A stretch of DNA of 64,000 nt. Source: Anthracocystis setariae. Taxonomy: Eukaryota > Basidiomycota > Ustilaginomycetes > Ustilaginales > Ustilaginaceae. This document shows positions 20,395-31,125 of this stretch, piece after piece. Where the stretch lies: assembly GCA_928724745.1 (NCBI GenBank), contig CAKMXJ010000004.1, positions 806,001 to 870,000 on the forward strand, read 5' to 3'. The notes below the pieces were generated by a model. It was not told the DNA's origin. It saw only the letters and a list, made by a program, of their open reading frames with translations, and made no database searches. Position 1 is the first letter of the stretch. Every line of letters starts with the position of its first letter. The translations under genes and the position numbers were made by a program.

Positions 20395-21116
20395 ATGCCA
20401 CCTACGGTCAATCATGTGGCACCGTATCATCCGAACGAGTATATTCAGACTGCCATGACAGGGAACAAGGTCTCAAGGAGAGCGACAATCTTGGGATCGC
20501 AGAACATCATTCTCGGAGGCAAATGTATCATTCAGCACGGCGCCATCATAAGAGGCGACTTGCGGCGCATCGCTCCAACCTCTACTGCTGCGACGACTGG
20601 TAGCCAAGCGCAGCAAGCACAGACCCTGGCAGTCCTAATGGGAAGGTACTGCCTTTTAGCCGAATCGAGCATCATCCGCCCTCCCTACAAGACATACAAA
20701 GGGTGAGTAGAGCTTTGACATACGCACCTGATCGTTTCAAAGGACCTGCTCATACTGATAAGATAGTTCTATACCCTGTCACAACCTGTGCTGCTTACAG
20801 CGTCTTCTCTTACTACCCGATGAAGATAGGCGATCACGTGACAGTCGGTGCCAACACAGTTCTCGAAGCAGCTTCGGTTGGTTCGCACGTCGAGATTGGC
20901 GCGAACTGTCTGGTAGGACGCTTTGTGATCATCAAGGACTGTGCTCGTATCTTGGACGGCAGCGTAATTGCGCCAAACACAGTGGTGCCCTCGTTTTCGA
21001 TCTTCGCGGGCAGTCCTGCTACAATGGTGGGCGAGCTTCCGGAGACATTCTCAGAAAGCTGCGAAGCTAAGATGAAGGATTTCTACCGACGCTTCCGACC
21101 GGCAAATGAGCGCTGA
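20395..21116 (+). CDS. DCTN5: Dynactin subunit 5 (p25)
   Basis: Two exons, 20395-20702 and 20801-21116, give 207 residues. The intron is GTGAGT...TTACAG and splits a Gly codon, joining TYKG to VFSYYPMKIGDH. The order YIQTAMTGNKVSRRATILGS, GGKCIIQHGAIIRGDLR, SSIIRPPYK, PMKIGDHVTVG, IGANCLVGRFVIIKDC and VVPSFSIFAGSP parallels human DCTN5, a left-handed beta-helix protein. p25 sits with p27, p62 and Arp11 at the pointed end of the dynactin filament and is needed for early-endosome cargo binding in fungi. An Ala/Ser/Gln insert (residues ~62-76) is the only unusual part. Confidence 0.92.
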
Positions 21117-21417
21117 TCGCTTTCGTCGCCATCTTCGGAAAGCTGATCTCTTCAACGCAGAGATTAATCGTGTAGGAGCCAAGTCTGCACATTGATGCGT
21201 AGGCTGCCAATGATGCACGGAAGAGAATGGTGCTAGACGAGTTTTAACAGCGTGACGCGCCGCAAAATACTCGACAACCGCAGGGACATGAAACCACGGC
21301 TTTCACGCTCCCGGCTCAATGCACACACAGTGTCTCACAGTCCGTCTCTCACCAATCTTTGCTACTTTCCACCACCACTTGGCCGAGCAGACAACATCGA
21401 TTGGCCCCTTCAACTTG
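21117..21417. other. Short intergenic region
   Basis: Tandem spacing of 301 bp between DCTN5 and the HAD-protein gene. Nothing beyond UTR/promoter sequence is visible. Confidence 0.4.
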
Positions 21418-22707
21418 ATGGCGGCGGGCGTTCGTAGAACGTCCTCGCTCGGAACCTGCTTGCAGTCCGCACGGAAGTCGGCCTCAGTCTCCAAAACGAT
21501 GAAGTCTCCAAAATCCAATTTGCTAATCGACCTAAACGGCACATGTCACATCGGAGACACGCCGACCCCTGGGGCTGTCGAAGCGATACGAAAGCTGCGA
21601 CTCGTCCAAGCCAAGAGTCCGAATGGACTCAACATTAGGTTTTGTAGTAACACGAGTAAGGAATCATCACAGTCGCTTCTATCTCGTTTGCGTCGAGTCG
21701 GTCTGGGACGAGATCTGGTGTCGGCCTCCGACGTTTTTACAAGTTTAGACGCAGCATATCGCTTTGTGGCACGCAGACAGCTCCGGCCTCTTCTGCTGCT
21801 GTCGTCTTTCGCGCAGAGCGCCTTTGCAGAGGATGCGCGGCTCGCAAACACGTGCTTCTTTGCTCGTCCCGAGATAGATCCAGAATTGCTCGGTAGTGCG
21901 GACAGAAGTCGCTTGCGCTCATGCAGCGCGGTCGTCATTGGGTTATGTCCGCAGCTCATGGCATACAAGTGGCTAGACGAGACCTTTCGACTGCTTTCGG
22001 GCGAGCATGGTGGAGATGAGCCAGTTGTCTTGATTGCAACCCATCGTGGTAGGTCTCGTTTTCTTGAGCTAATCTCTGGCGGTCGTTTGTTCGTTGACGA
22101 GCTTACCCTGTTCAATCGGTTCGGTCTGGTTTCACTGAAGCCCTTTATCACCGTCCGCACACCAACACCGCCCTGTCAATGGGTCCAGGCGCTTTTGTAG
22201 CAGCCCTGGAGGCGGCGTGCCATCGTGATGCCGATTCAACCTTGGTGTGTGGAAAGCCTAGCCAACCATTCCTGGAGGAATGTGTTGCAGGCATGATCTC
22301 TGCGCATGAGTCGATGAGCGACTACACCAACATTATTGTAAGTAGAATGTCTGATCATGCATCTTGAATTTCCCCAGATATAGAGCAGCTAACCCAGCAT
22401 CACATCGCACATTGTTGGGCCCAAGGTAGATTGGCGACGACGTGGAAACCGACCTCGGCAAAGGTACTTGGCAGCTTGGCTTGCGTAGAGTGTTAGGTGA
22501 GTTCGGACAGCTAGTGTCAGCCCATGTCTAGATTCAGATATCTGACTCAAAATCTTATCGATGGACGACGTCGGCAACACAGTGCGCACAGGCAAATACC
22601 GGGTGGATGACGAGAAGCGCGGCCAAAGGCCTGCCGACGAAACGCACGATAGCTTTGCCTCGTGGGTTGATCACTTCGTGCAGAGCGAGCTCAACGATCT
22701 AGGGTGA
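21418..22707 (+). CDS. HAD-superfamily hydrolase, HDHD2/LHPP-like
   Basis: Four exons: 21418-22048, 22141-22337, 22430-22496 and 22583-22707, 339 residues if the ATG at 21418 is used; an ATG at 21499 is nearer the domain and also possible. Splicing restores the conserved blocks: LIATH-RALYHRPHTN-TALSMGPGAFV, NII-IGDDVETDLG and RRVL-VRTGKYRVDDEK. HAD motifs: motif I LLIDLNGTCH, motif II FCSNTSK, motif III Lys in CGKPSQPF, motif IV IGDDVETD. The second Asp of motif I (DxD) is Asn here; HDHD2 and LHPP also deviate at this position (DLSG, DISG), so this fits the subfamily. The substrate is unknown; related proteins dephosphorylate phospholysine, phosphohistidine or pyrophosphate. The C-terminus (SFASWVDHFVQSEL) corresponds to the end of human HDHD2. 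Confidence 0.85.
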
Positions 22708-24336
22708 CGCTCCACCGCTAGCGCTTGGCATTTGTAGCACAACGATCCAACAGCTTACTTGACAGGTTCAGTCGAGCATGATGGCGCCTATGATGATAGA
22801 GCAATCAATGCTTGGTGCAGCTGGCGAGGACATCTCGGCGTGCGGACCGAGAATTTGCATTATACCGATGGGAAGCGGAAACTTCCGCATCTGAAGCGTT
22901 TTTTTTTTTGGGTCAACTCGAACAACCCCGCACTTTGATGCCGGATGTTTCCGAGCAGGACCCTGATTATTTTTTTTCTTCTCGTGTGAAGCAGGACCAA
23001 AGTTGTGCGCTCGCATCTGCACCAAGATCTGATTGCATGTCCGAGTCTGGCCGCTTTGCGTAGCATTTGCGAGTCAACACACCTCGGATCGACGTGCCAT
23101 AAGTAACTAAGAGGAGCCGTACTTGTGTAAGATGGGAGTGTAACAGAAGCAAAACGGGGTTGACGTAAAGTTTTGCTTGTCACAAATTTCAAAACTACCT
23201 GGAAGTCATCCAGTTCACCGGCAATGCGACCGAGACAATACAATACAGTACAGCGATCATGCTGCATCTACGTTTCCGATTCGGAAGGTATCGGGGTGAC
23301 ACCCAAGTTGCTACATTATTATGATTTGTGTGTGAGAAACTTGCATAGTGCTTCGGGTTGTGTCAGGTCGGAAAAGCAAGCAGCAAGTGCAGAATTTGTA
23401 GTTTTTTCGCGGAACTGGCCGTGTGTTGCACTTTCTTGGACTCGGAGGAACGGTCAATTTCGAGCGAAATACTGTTCTGTACAAAGCTGTAGGCGAGCAT
23501 GCGCCGGTCATTGCCAACGTCGAATGACAAACGGAGCATTTTGAAATTGAGTTGCACCCTGTCTGTCCAACTTATACAGCGCAGCAACGCAGCAGCGCAG
23601 CGCGGTATTATACAACACCTCGCTGCTGGCTTCCGAATGCTTCCGCGATGGTTGAGGTTCAAGATCTGCATGAGCTTCGTTTCGACTTGATCGGTTTGTC
23701 GATTTGGCCGTGTAGAGCCAAAGTGATTCGACCGCCTCAGCGACATTGAATCCATCGTACTTGTGCCAAACTCGCGTGCCCGTGTGCGGCTTTCTTGCCC
23801 GCTCACTTCCCCAGATTCCTCTCTCTGCCGCCGCAAACTGCTTCGCGTTGCAACTGTACATCTCTTGTGACACGCCTCCACACATCCTCAGTGAGTTGCC
23901 CCACAACCATCGCAGCGGGCAACACAGCAGCTTTGCCTCCCCTCGACTCAGTCCCTGCCATCCCTGCCACTTCCCTCCTTACTACCTTCATCAGCTTCGC
24001 CACCGAGCGCAACTACTCGCCATCCTCTGTTGTGGTAGCAGCTGCATCATCCCGTTGGAGCAATCGCGATCCCGCTACTGCCTTTCTGATCTTACGAGCA
24101 GAACCCACCTGTTTACAGCTTCAAGAGGCGATCACCGTGACGCAATCTCGATGCTATGTGACTTGCGACATTCTCTAGTCCTCGCATTCATCCTAACCGA
24201 CAAAGTCGTCGACGTCCATTATCATCATTATCAACAACATCCAGCCGCATTGTGAGCTGCTACCATTCTTTTGGCACTCGGCTTCTACCTGCACACGTCT
24301 CCAACTTGCACTGGTGCGCCACAACTGACATCCAGC
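22708..24336. other. Long intergenic region upstream of the Zn2Cys6 regulator
   Basis: 1.6 kb with no credible coding frame. It contains a T10 tract (22901-22910), an AATACAGTACAG-type motif near 23247, and a long C/T-rich stretch (about 23800-24330) that resembles promoter and 5' leader sequence of the regulator gene. Confidence 0.5.
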
Positions 24337-27300
24337 ATGTCCACCGGACCATCGCCTGCTTCCATCACCTCTGGCCCCACATCATCTCCATCCGCGTCGG
24401 CCAAGCGCGATCGCTCCAACACTGCAGAGGACGGCATAGCAAGAGCCAGAGCAGACCGCGCACCGAAACGAACCAGGGTCCGACAGGCTTGCAACCGATG
24501 CAAGGCGCGCAAGATCAAATGTGGCGATCTCAGACCATGCAAGAATTGCACCAGTCTCGGCCTCGTCTGCAGAGATTGGCGTCCTGGTGAGGATCCCGAA
24601 GATCCAGTCTACTTTGCCCACCCAGCCGGCCAAGCCGGTCCATCCTCATCAACAGCCACCGATGGCTTGCCAGAAGCGTGGCCGCGAGTAGATTATCCCT
24701 TCCGCGGCCAAGCCGACCCGTCGTTTGATCGTTCCAGCCGAAGTGACGCCGATGGCAGAGCCGAAAGGTCTGGATCCGCAATTCCCTGGCCCAACACTCC
24801 CTACGAGCGCTCCCGTCACACTGTCGCCTGGCCCCCTAAGCCTGACCCGACTCGACACAGATATCTGGCTTATCCCTACGTGAGTGACTGCTGATACATT
24901 ACGCAGCTCTTGTGTCGCTCTTTCCACTAACGCTTGCTTTGATCACCTCTTCCTAATCCTTCAGGACTCGATCTATCGAAACGAGTTCGGCCACCTCAAA
25001 GCTTTGTCCTTGTCGTCCGGTCTTGGAACGCTCTCGTATCTGCACGAATACCACAAGCTCGCAAACGAGCAATTTCTTGACGCCCTATGGCAAGTTCTCG
25101 AAGGCGAAAATCAAGATGGAGTCAATATGCAGATGTTTGCGCTCGAAAACGAGTCTCTCTCGCCGCACCATGCCAGTCATACAGCAACCGGGCTCGGTGC
25201 GCAATCTGGCGCCTTCCCAGACTCTTTGGCAGCCGACTGGTCGCTTGGTGCCGGTGCGCCGTCACTCAATGTCCCTTTCACCTTCGATGCAGCGGCTGGC
25301 CCCACACCTGAGCGTTTTCCTTCCATGCAGATCCCGACCCACCCCGCACTTTCTGTGGCCAGCGCGTCTGACCGATCTGCAGAGACGTCACCAGCTACGT
25401 TGCCACCAAACAATCAAGATGCTCGTCCAGCTCATTCCCAGAGCCGCACGCGTAGTCTGGCCTCAAAAAGCGACAAGAATGGCCATCCCTCAGAACAGAA
25501 TCGCCCAGCAAAGTCTTACGTAGAGGAAGGTCCGGCTCCTGAGGACCTATGGGCGTTCATGGGTACCAAGATTCCGTCGCAACACCGAAGATCGCTGCTC
25601 CATACCTTTCTCTCCACCACCTACGTCTTGTGGCCAACTTTCCTTCTTTCCGAGTTCCTTGCTACGCTCAAGGACGAAAACGAGCGCCGCAACCCGACCT
25701 TTATCTGCCTCGTCATCGCCTGCTGCGCAGTCGCCGCTCGTCAGGAAGCAGGCAGCATCAAGGGTGGCCATGCAGCCGAGTGGGGTCGCACCTTCGGTTT
25801 CTTCGAGCTCTACCTCGACATTCGCAGACTTGCTCCCAGGAATACAGATTGGGCGAGCCTGAATTACATCCAGGCGCTCTTCTACCTATCGCACTACTGC
25901 TTTGGCGCATCGGGTCCTTTCGGTGTCACCAGGGGACACTATCTCATGAACGGATGTGTTTCCAAGTGCTTCGACGTCGGCCTCCACCGATCCGCTGAAA
26001 CCTACACAGATGCCTTCACGAGGTCCGAGATTGAGGCTCGTCGCCGAACCCTGTGGGCGGTCTACTGTGGTGACAAGATCTCAGCCGCATATGGTCGACC
26101 TGTGATGCTGCGTCTCTCCGATATCGACGTGCCGGAGATCGATGTGGTCTCGGATGAGTACACGGAAAGGCTACCGGCAGCAACCTCCTTTGATCGCGCA
26201 TGTACGCTTCGTCCATGGCACCGAGCTGCTATCCGCCTGCACTGCGTCTTGGAGCGCGTCATCGACAAGATTAATCTTCCAGCCTGCAGCTCGTCGGCAG
26301 CGCTTGAGCGCGTGATGCGCAAGAAGCCGAAAAGGCCGAGGCAGTCTGAAAACCACGACGAAAGCTGCATGGCTGATCACGAAGCGATCGGGTTCGAGGA
26401 GGAGCTCGAATGTAAGTAATTGAACGACAGAGGCCGAAAACCACCGATCTGACCATCTAACTGACATTCTCCTGGTCCTTACTTTGTCTCCTTCTGCATC
26501 CCGTAGTGACCGATGACTTCCGCTTTGCAGATACACCTAGACCCACCTCGGCGCACGAAGACGATCCCATGTACCAGGCACATGTCGAGAGGCTTCGCAC
26601 CACCGCCGCTTTCATCAAGATTTTTATTTACCGTCATCTTTTCTGCATGGCGAACACCAACCTGTCGCGTCAGCCGCCGCGCCTCGACTACCGCGACGAG
26701 ATGGTCAAGTGGTGCCGCGAGCTGCTGCTTTCGCAACGAAAGATGATCCAACGTGGAGACTACACTGATTTTGGATCGGTGATGTCGTACCAGCTTAGTC
26801 AGACGGGTCGTGGATTGATCCCTGCCATCTACATCACTTCGCGTCTGATGGACCCTTCGCAAGATCCCAATTCGTCTGCCATCCTGAAGGAAGCGCAGGA
26901 GCTACTTGTTCTCGCGTACGATTTGCTCCGTCAACTGTCTAGTCGCTTCACAGCGTCCAATCGACAGCTGCAGATCATGCAATCTGCCTTCCGAAGATTG
27001 GATCTGAGTCTGAGGAAGAGGCATCACAAGTCGGGTGGTGCTGGTGGCGAAGGCGCGAATGCGGGCCATGTAGCGGAGAGAGCCGGTGTGCAGGGTGCAG
27101 CGGCGCCGATTGCAGGCGAAAAGGAAATGACGAGTGGACTAGATCTGATTGCCGGCGTCGCCGGAGCAGAATTGCTGGGCGCGGAGGGATTGGGGGAGAG
27201 TGCCAACAGTAATGAAGAGGACGACTTTGAGGATGATTTGGATAGGGACAAGAAACCTGGATGGATATCAGATCTTCCCATCAATCAGCCGGCGGAGAAA

Positions 27301-27360
27301 ATGGCACCGCACCCGGTCAGTGCATTTGTGGGATGGCCTCCGGCACCTGCTCCGGAGTAA
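24337..27360 (+). CDS. Zn2Cys6 fungal-specific transcription factor
   Basis: Three exons: 24337-24879, 24965-26411 and 26507-27360, total 947 residues. The binuclear zinc cluster is near residues 50-76: ACNRCKARKIKC, GDLRPC, KNC, TSLGLVC, with spacing C-x2-C-x6-C-x5-C-x2-C-x6-C. It is preceded by a basic stretch (KRTRVRQ). The middle region carries the fungal transcription factor domain, with the typical GCVSKCFDVGLHRS and RRRTLWAVYCGDKISAAYGR (then PVMLRLSDIDVPE) blocks. An acidic segment (NSNEEDDFEDDLDRDK) near the C-terminus is a candidate activation region. The protein should bind DNA in the nucleus; target genes cannot be inferred, and neighbours are housekeeping genes rather than a metabolic cluster. 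The last intron leaves one base (T) that joins TG to make Leu. Confidence 0.9.
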
Positions 27361-27646
27361 AGTCACTCGCACACTTCCCAGTTCAAGACGCAGCTGTCAC
27401 GGGAGCGCCATTGATCATGCATGAAGCAAATGAATCAAATCTCACGATTGATGCATGACGATGTGTTTCTTTTTGTCATTTGAGCAACAGTCGAAACGAG
27501 TTCGTTGCGTGGCCACTTTTACTCTTTCCCTGCACTCGCACGAAGGTCGCACTTTTGAACGCAAATGATCTGACAAGCAAGGGAAAGGGACCCGAGAGAG
27601 AGTTCTAAACACAACAGACTGAGCTTGATCTAAGTACGGTGGAGCT

Positions 27647-29077
27647 CTACGACTTGGCCGCAGCGACCCAACCCGCGGACAACAGAATGACGACCATGCC
27701 TACGGCACTCAGTGGCTGGATGGCAGTATGCAAGAATACCAGCTGATATACGCTGGCGTAAACGATCTGTAGATATGTGACCGAGACGGCTCTGCCCGCC
27801 TTTTCCCTCTGAAGACCCATGGCGAGGAGGATTTGGGCAGCGAGACCAAAGACGCCGACGCAGATGAGAAGGACGATCCATTTGGGTTGCGAGGGGAGTA
27901 CGAACTCGGTGCCAGTGAACCACATGAGGAAAGCGGAAACGATGGTTGAGTAGAGGGAGAAGTAAGCGACCGAGTGGGGTGCGGAGGCGCGACGACCGAT
28001 GGCACGAATGGTGATGTAGGCGCCTGCGCCACCGCACACTCCGAGCAGGGCGAGAGCAACCGCGAAAAGACGTTGCTTCTCGGTAACATGGGATTTTGTG
28101 GGGATATAATCGGATGAGGTCGACATGGTATTATTGACCAATTCGACTCGACGCTCGAGGACGTTCTTGACCACGGTGGAAACGATCTGAATCGTTGCAT
28201 TGTGCAGATCGTTGTTGGTGCCGTTGTTAGCAAGGATGAGCGGTGCATCTTCTTCGGCGTCCGCCGCCTTACGGCCAAAGATGAATGCCGGTCGAGCGAT
28301 GAGCACAACACCTCCTAGACTGATTATACCTCCGAAGGTCTCCCTCAATGTGAAAGGCTCTCTCAGAACCAAGTAGCCCAGCGCCCCGGTTGCCAATGGT
28401 CCGAGGAAGGTGATCACGGTGGCATCGGCTAATGATAGGAATTGCAACGAATAGTACAATCCGAAAAGCCCGAAGAACCCCACAAAGCCTCTCAAAGCCA
28501 GCAGTTTGCGTACGCCTGGTGGACCGAGAAAGGGGTTTTCGACACCGCTGATGACCATGAATCCGACACAACCGATCCAAGTGATAGACATGCGGATGAA
28601 GATGATCTCCAACGCTGTGACGGGTGGGCTCTCTTCAGGAGGAAGAAGGTTGATGAGCTTATAAAAGAAGTTCATGGTACTGAAAAACAGTTGCGCGAAT
28701 CCAAGCAAAAGGATGCCTTCGTTGCGTTTGATGAAATTTTTTTGTATCTTGGCATCCGGGGTTGTGGGGAAAGGGATCTGATTGATCTCATCGTTGCGCT
28801 GGATATCGTCGTTGATGTGCCGGGTGGCAGGCGTGAGGGGGGAAGCGTCACTAAGCAGACCAACCGCCTCGGGTTGGACATCGACATCGATAGAGGGACG
28901 ACGACGAGAGCTGGCGGTGAAGGAGGACTTGTGAGAACGCGACGTAGTGGTCGAGGGAACGTAAGTCGGGGTTAGCGAGCGCGAGGGAATGGGATCCTCA
29001 TTGGAGAAGCCGGTTTGAGCGGTGAGAAGAGGGCTTCTCTCATTGCTCCTATGCGAAGAGATTGAACTTCGTTCCAT
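27647..29077 (-). CDS. EamA/DMT-family multi-spanning transporter (SLC35G-like)
   Basis: 476 residues in one exon from the ATG at 29077; the reading frame is open further upstream, but that part is unlike the family. After a ~150-residue Ser/Thr-rich cytosolic N-terminus come about ten hydrophobic segments in two EamA-type halves: GILLLGFAQLFFSTMNFFYK, MSITWIGCVGFMVISG, ALRGFVGFFGLFGLYYSLQF, ADATVITFLGPLATGALGYL with VLREPFTLRE at the end of half one; VALALLGVCGGAGAYITIRA, WIVLLICVGVFGLAAQILLA and PLSAVGMVVILLSAGWVAAA in half two. LREPF followed by E is typical of drug/metabolite transporters. A hydrophilic loop of ~65 residues joins the halves. The substrate is unknown. Divergent from SEC13. 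Confidence 0.82.
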   Translation of the reverse strand: MERSSISSHRSNERSPLLTAQTGFSNEDPIPSRSLTPTYVPSTTTSRSHKSSFTASSRRRPSIDVDVQPEAVGLLSDASPLTPATRHINDDIQRNDEINQIPFPTTPDAKIQKNFIKRNEGILLLGFAQLFFSTMNFFYKLINLLPPEESPPVTALEIIFIRMSITWIGCVGFMVISGVENPFLGPPGVRKLLALRGFVGFFGLFGLYYSLQFLSLADATVITFLGPLATGALGYLVLREPFTLRETFGGIISLGGVVLIARPAFIFGRKAADAEEDAPLILANNGTNNDLHNATIQIVSTVVKNVLERRVELVNNTMSTSSDYIPTKSHVTEKQRLFAVALALLGVCGGAGAYITIRAIGRRASAPHSVAYFSLYSTIVSAFLMWFTGTEFVLPSQPKWIVLLICVGVFGLAAQILLAMGLQREKAGRAVSVTYLQIVYASVYQLVFLHTAIQPLSAVGMVVILLSAGWVAAAKS

Positions 29078-29950
29078 GATGAAGTGAGTTGGAGTATCCA
29101 GAAAGAAGATGGAATTGTGGGCTATCGTATCATACTCCGTCGCAGTCAATTGCAGGAGAACGAGAGGTTGTCTGATGAGGTGAAGAAGCAACCAAATCGA
29201 GCCCGAAGCTTTGCAAAGTAGGACAAAAAGTGACCGACAGTGGACGTGCTTGCGAAGCGAATCAGACCACAATTGATTCGATGTAGACAGGCCAAACCCG
29301 AAGTGCCAACTGAGTTTGATGGTGGAGCGTTGCTCTATGCCCGGGAAAGGAAGGAAGCAGGAGTAAAAGTGTTTGTGGCTGTGAAGTGTAGGAGGTGTTG
29401 GTTTGAGTAGGGTCTCAATCGAGGTCTCGGCAAATGGCTGCTCAGCTACACAAGTATTAATTATATATCATTAAGTAGGCTGCGTTTGACAGCATACCTA
29501 AGTCAGTGCGGGGAGTTTGGCCTCACTGCGACATTATTATTCTCTTTGTAAACGTTGGCAGACGATGACTGTCAAACTTCGGTAAGCTCCGACGGTGTAA
29601 TTACCGGCGTTTTCAAAGCATTTAGCGGCTCTACTTTTCTGCTCTGTTAGACCGTTCTAATCTGACTCTGATGGATTCGAAAGGCAATTGGAACACAAAT
29701 ACTGACTAATGTTCAGCCGCTCGCACGCGCCTTTTGGCGTCTGTGCAGGTCGCAGCGGATGCGCTGGAACCACATCAACTCAAGTCTTCGCATCATCCCA
29801 ATCAACTCGACTTTGCGCTAACCTCTTCATCTTCCCATCTCTCTTACTGGTTCGTCCTCCTCGGCATCGCTCGCAGCACAACTTACAACTACTCTCTGCC
29901 TATAGCTTTACGATCAACTTGCAGGTTTGGCATAGTCTGAACACGTAAAC
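29078..29950. promoter_or_regulatory. Divergent promoter between EamA transporter and SEC13
   Basis: 873 bp with no coding signal. An AT-rich part at 29450-29475 (TTAATTATATATCATTAAG) lies about midway. Pyrimidine-rich sequence (29790-29900) precedes SEC13. Confidence 0.4.
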
Positions 29951-31125
29951 ATGGCTGCTCTTACTGCCTCGTCCACTTCGGGGCTATCGCTCTCCGCTGA
30001 GCGTCCAAAGAACATCGAAACCCAGCATGAAGACATGGTCCACGATGCACAGCTTGATTTCTACGGCAAGCGTCTAGCTACCTGCTCTTCAGACCGCACC
30101 ATCAAGGTGTTTGACATTGTCAACGGCACCCCTTCTACAAACGCCGAGACTCTCCACGGTCACCAGGGCCCCGTTTGGCAGGTCGCTTGGGCTCACCCCA
30201 CCTTTGGCGACATCCTTGCTAGCTGCTCCTACGATGGAAAAGTCATCATCTGGAAGGACAACGGTGCATCCACCGCAAACTCCAACCAGGGTCCCTACGG
30301 TCAATCCGCATACGGTGCCCCACAATCCTCGGCAGGCGGCTGGACCAAGATCAAGGAGCACACCCTTCACACTGCTTCCGTCAACTCAATCTCCTGGGCT
30401 CCTCACGAGCTTGGCTCCATCCTTGCTTGCGCCTCCTCTGATGGCAACGTCTCCGTCCTCACTTTCAACAGTAAGCATCGTGCTTCATCTCTCCTCTACC
30501 CGGCTTGTTTGTCGAGCCTCTCAATGCTGACTTTGTCTTATTTCTTCTTACCATTCCAGATGATGGCACTTGGGCTGTCGATCTCGTCGCTGCTCACCCT
30601 GTTGGCTGCAATGCCGTTTCCTGGGCTCCCGCCGTTGTCCCTGGCTCTCTCATCTCGGCACAGTCCACCGGCCCCAACCCCGCTCCTAGCAGCGAAACCA
30701 AGCTCGTCAAACGCTTCGCATCGGCTGGTTGCGACAACACTGTCAAGATCTGGCAATTCAGTGACGAAGCAAACCGCTTCGTCGAAGCCGAGTCATTGCA
30801 AGGCCATTCGGACTGGGTCCGCGATGTGGCTTTCGCTCCCAACGTCGGTCTTCCTCGCAGCTACCTCGCCACTGCCTCGCAGGACCGCACTGTCTTGATC
30901 TGGACTCAGGACTCGCCCACAGCGGCATGGACAAAGACCGCACTGACTCCTACATCTGCCAACGCAGCTGCCGCAGGTGGCAACAAGTTCCCCGATACCG
31001 TTTGGAGGGTCAGTTGGAGCGTCAGTGGCAATGTGCTCGCCGTTAGTTGTGGCGATGGAAAGATTACGCTGTGGAAGGAGAATCTCAAGGGCGCTTGGGA
31101 ATGCGTTAGCGAAATGGATTCCTAA
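29951..31125 (+). CDS. SEC13: SEC13, WD40 protein of COPII coat and nuclear pore Y-complex
   Basis: Two exons, 29951-30470 and 30560-31125, give 361 residues; the intron (GTAAGC...TTCCAG) splits an Asn codon in FNNDGTWAVD. The protein starts with a short Ala/Ser-rich extension, then [20 protein letters not shown] and [11 protein letters not shown], the first Sec13 blade. Further blades follow: [96 protein letters not shown] and [20 protein letters not shown]. Six WD40 blades is the normal Sec13 arrangement, completed in trans by Sec31 or Nup145C. It acts in ER exit, in the nuclear pore scaffold and in the SEA complex. Confidence 0.95.
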
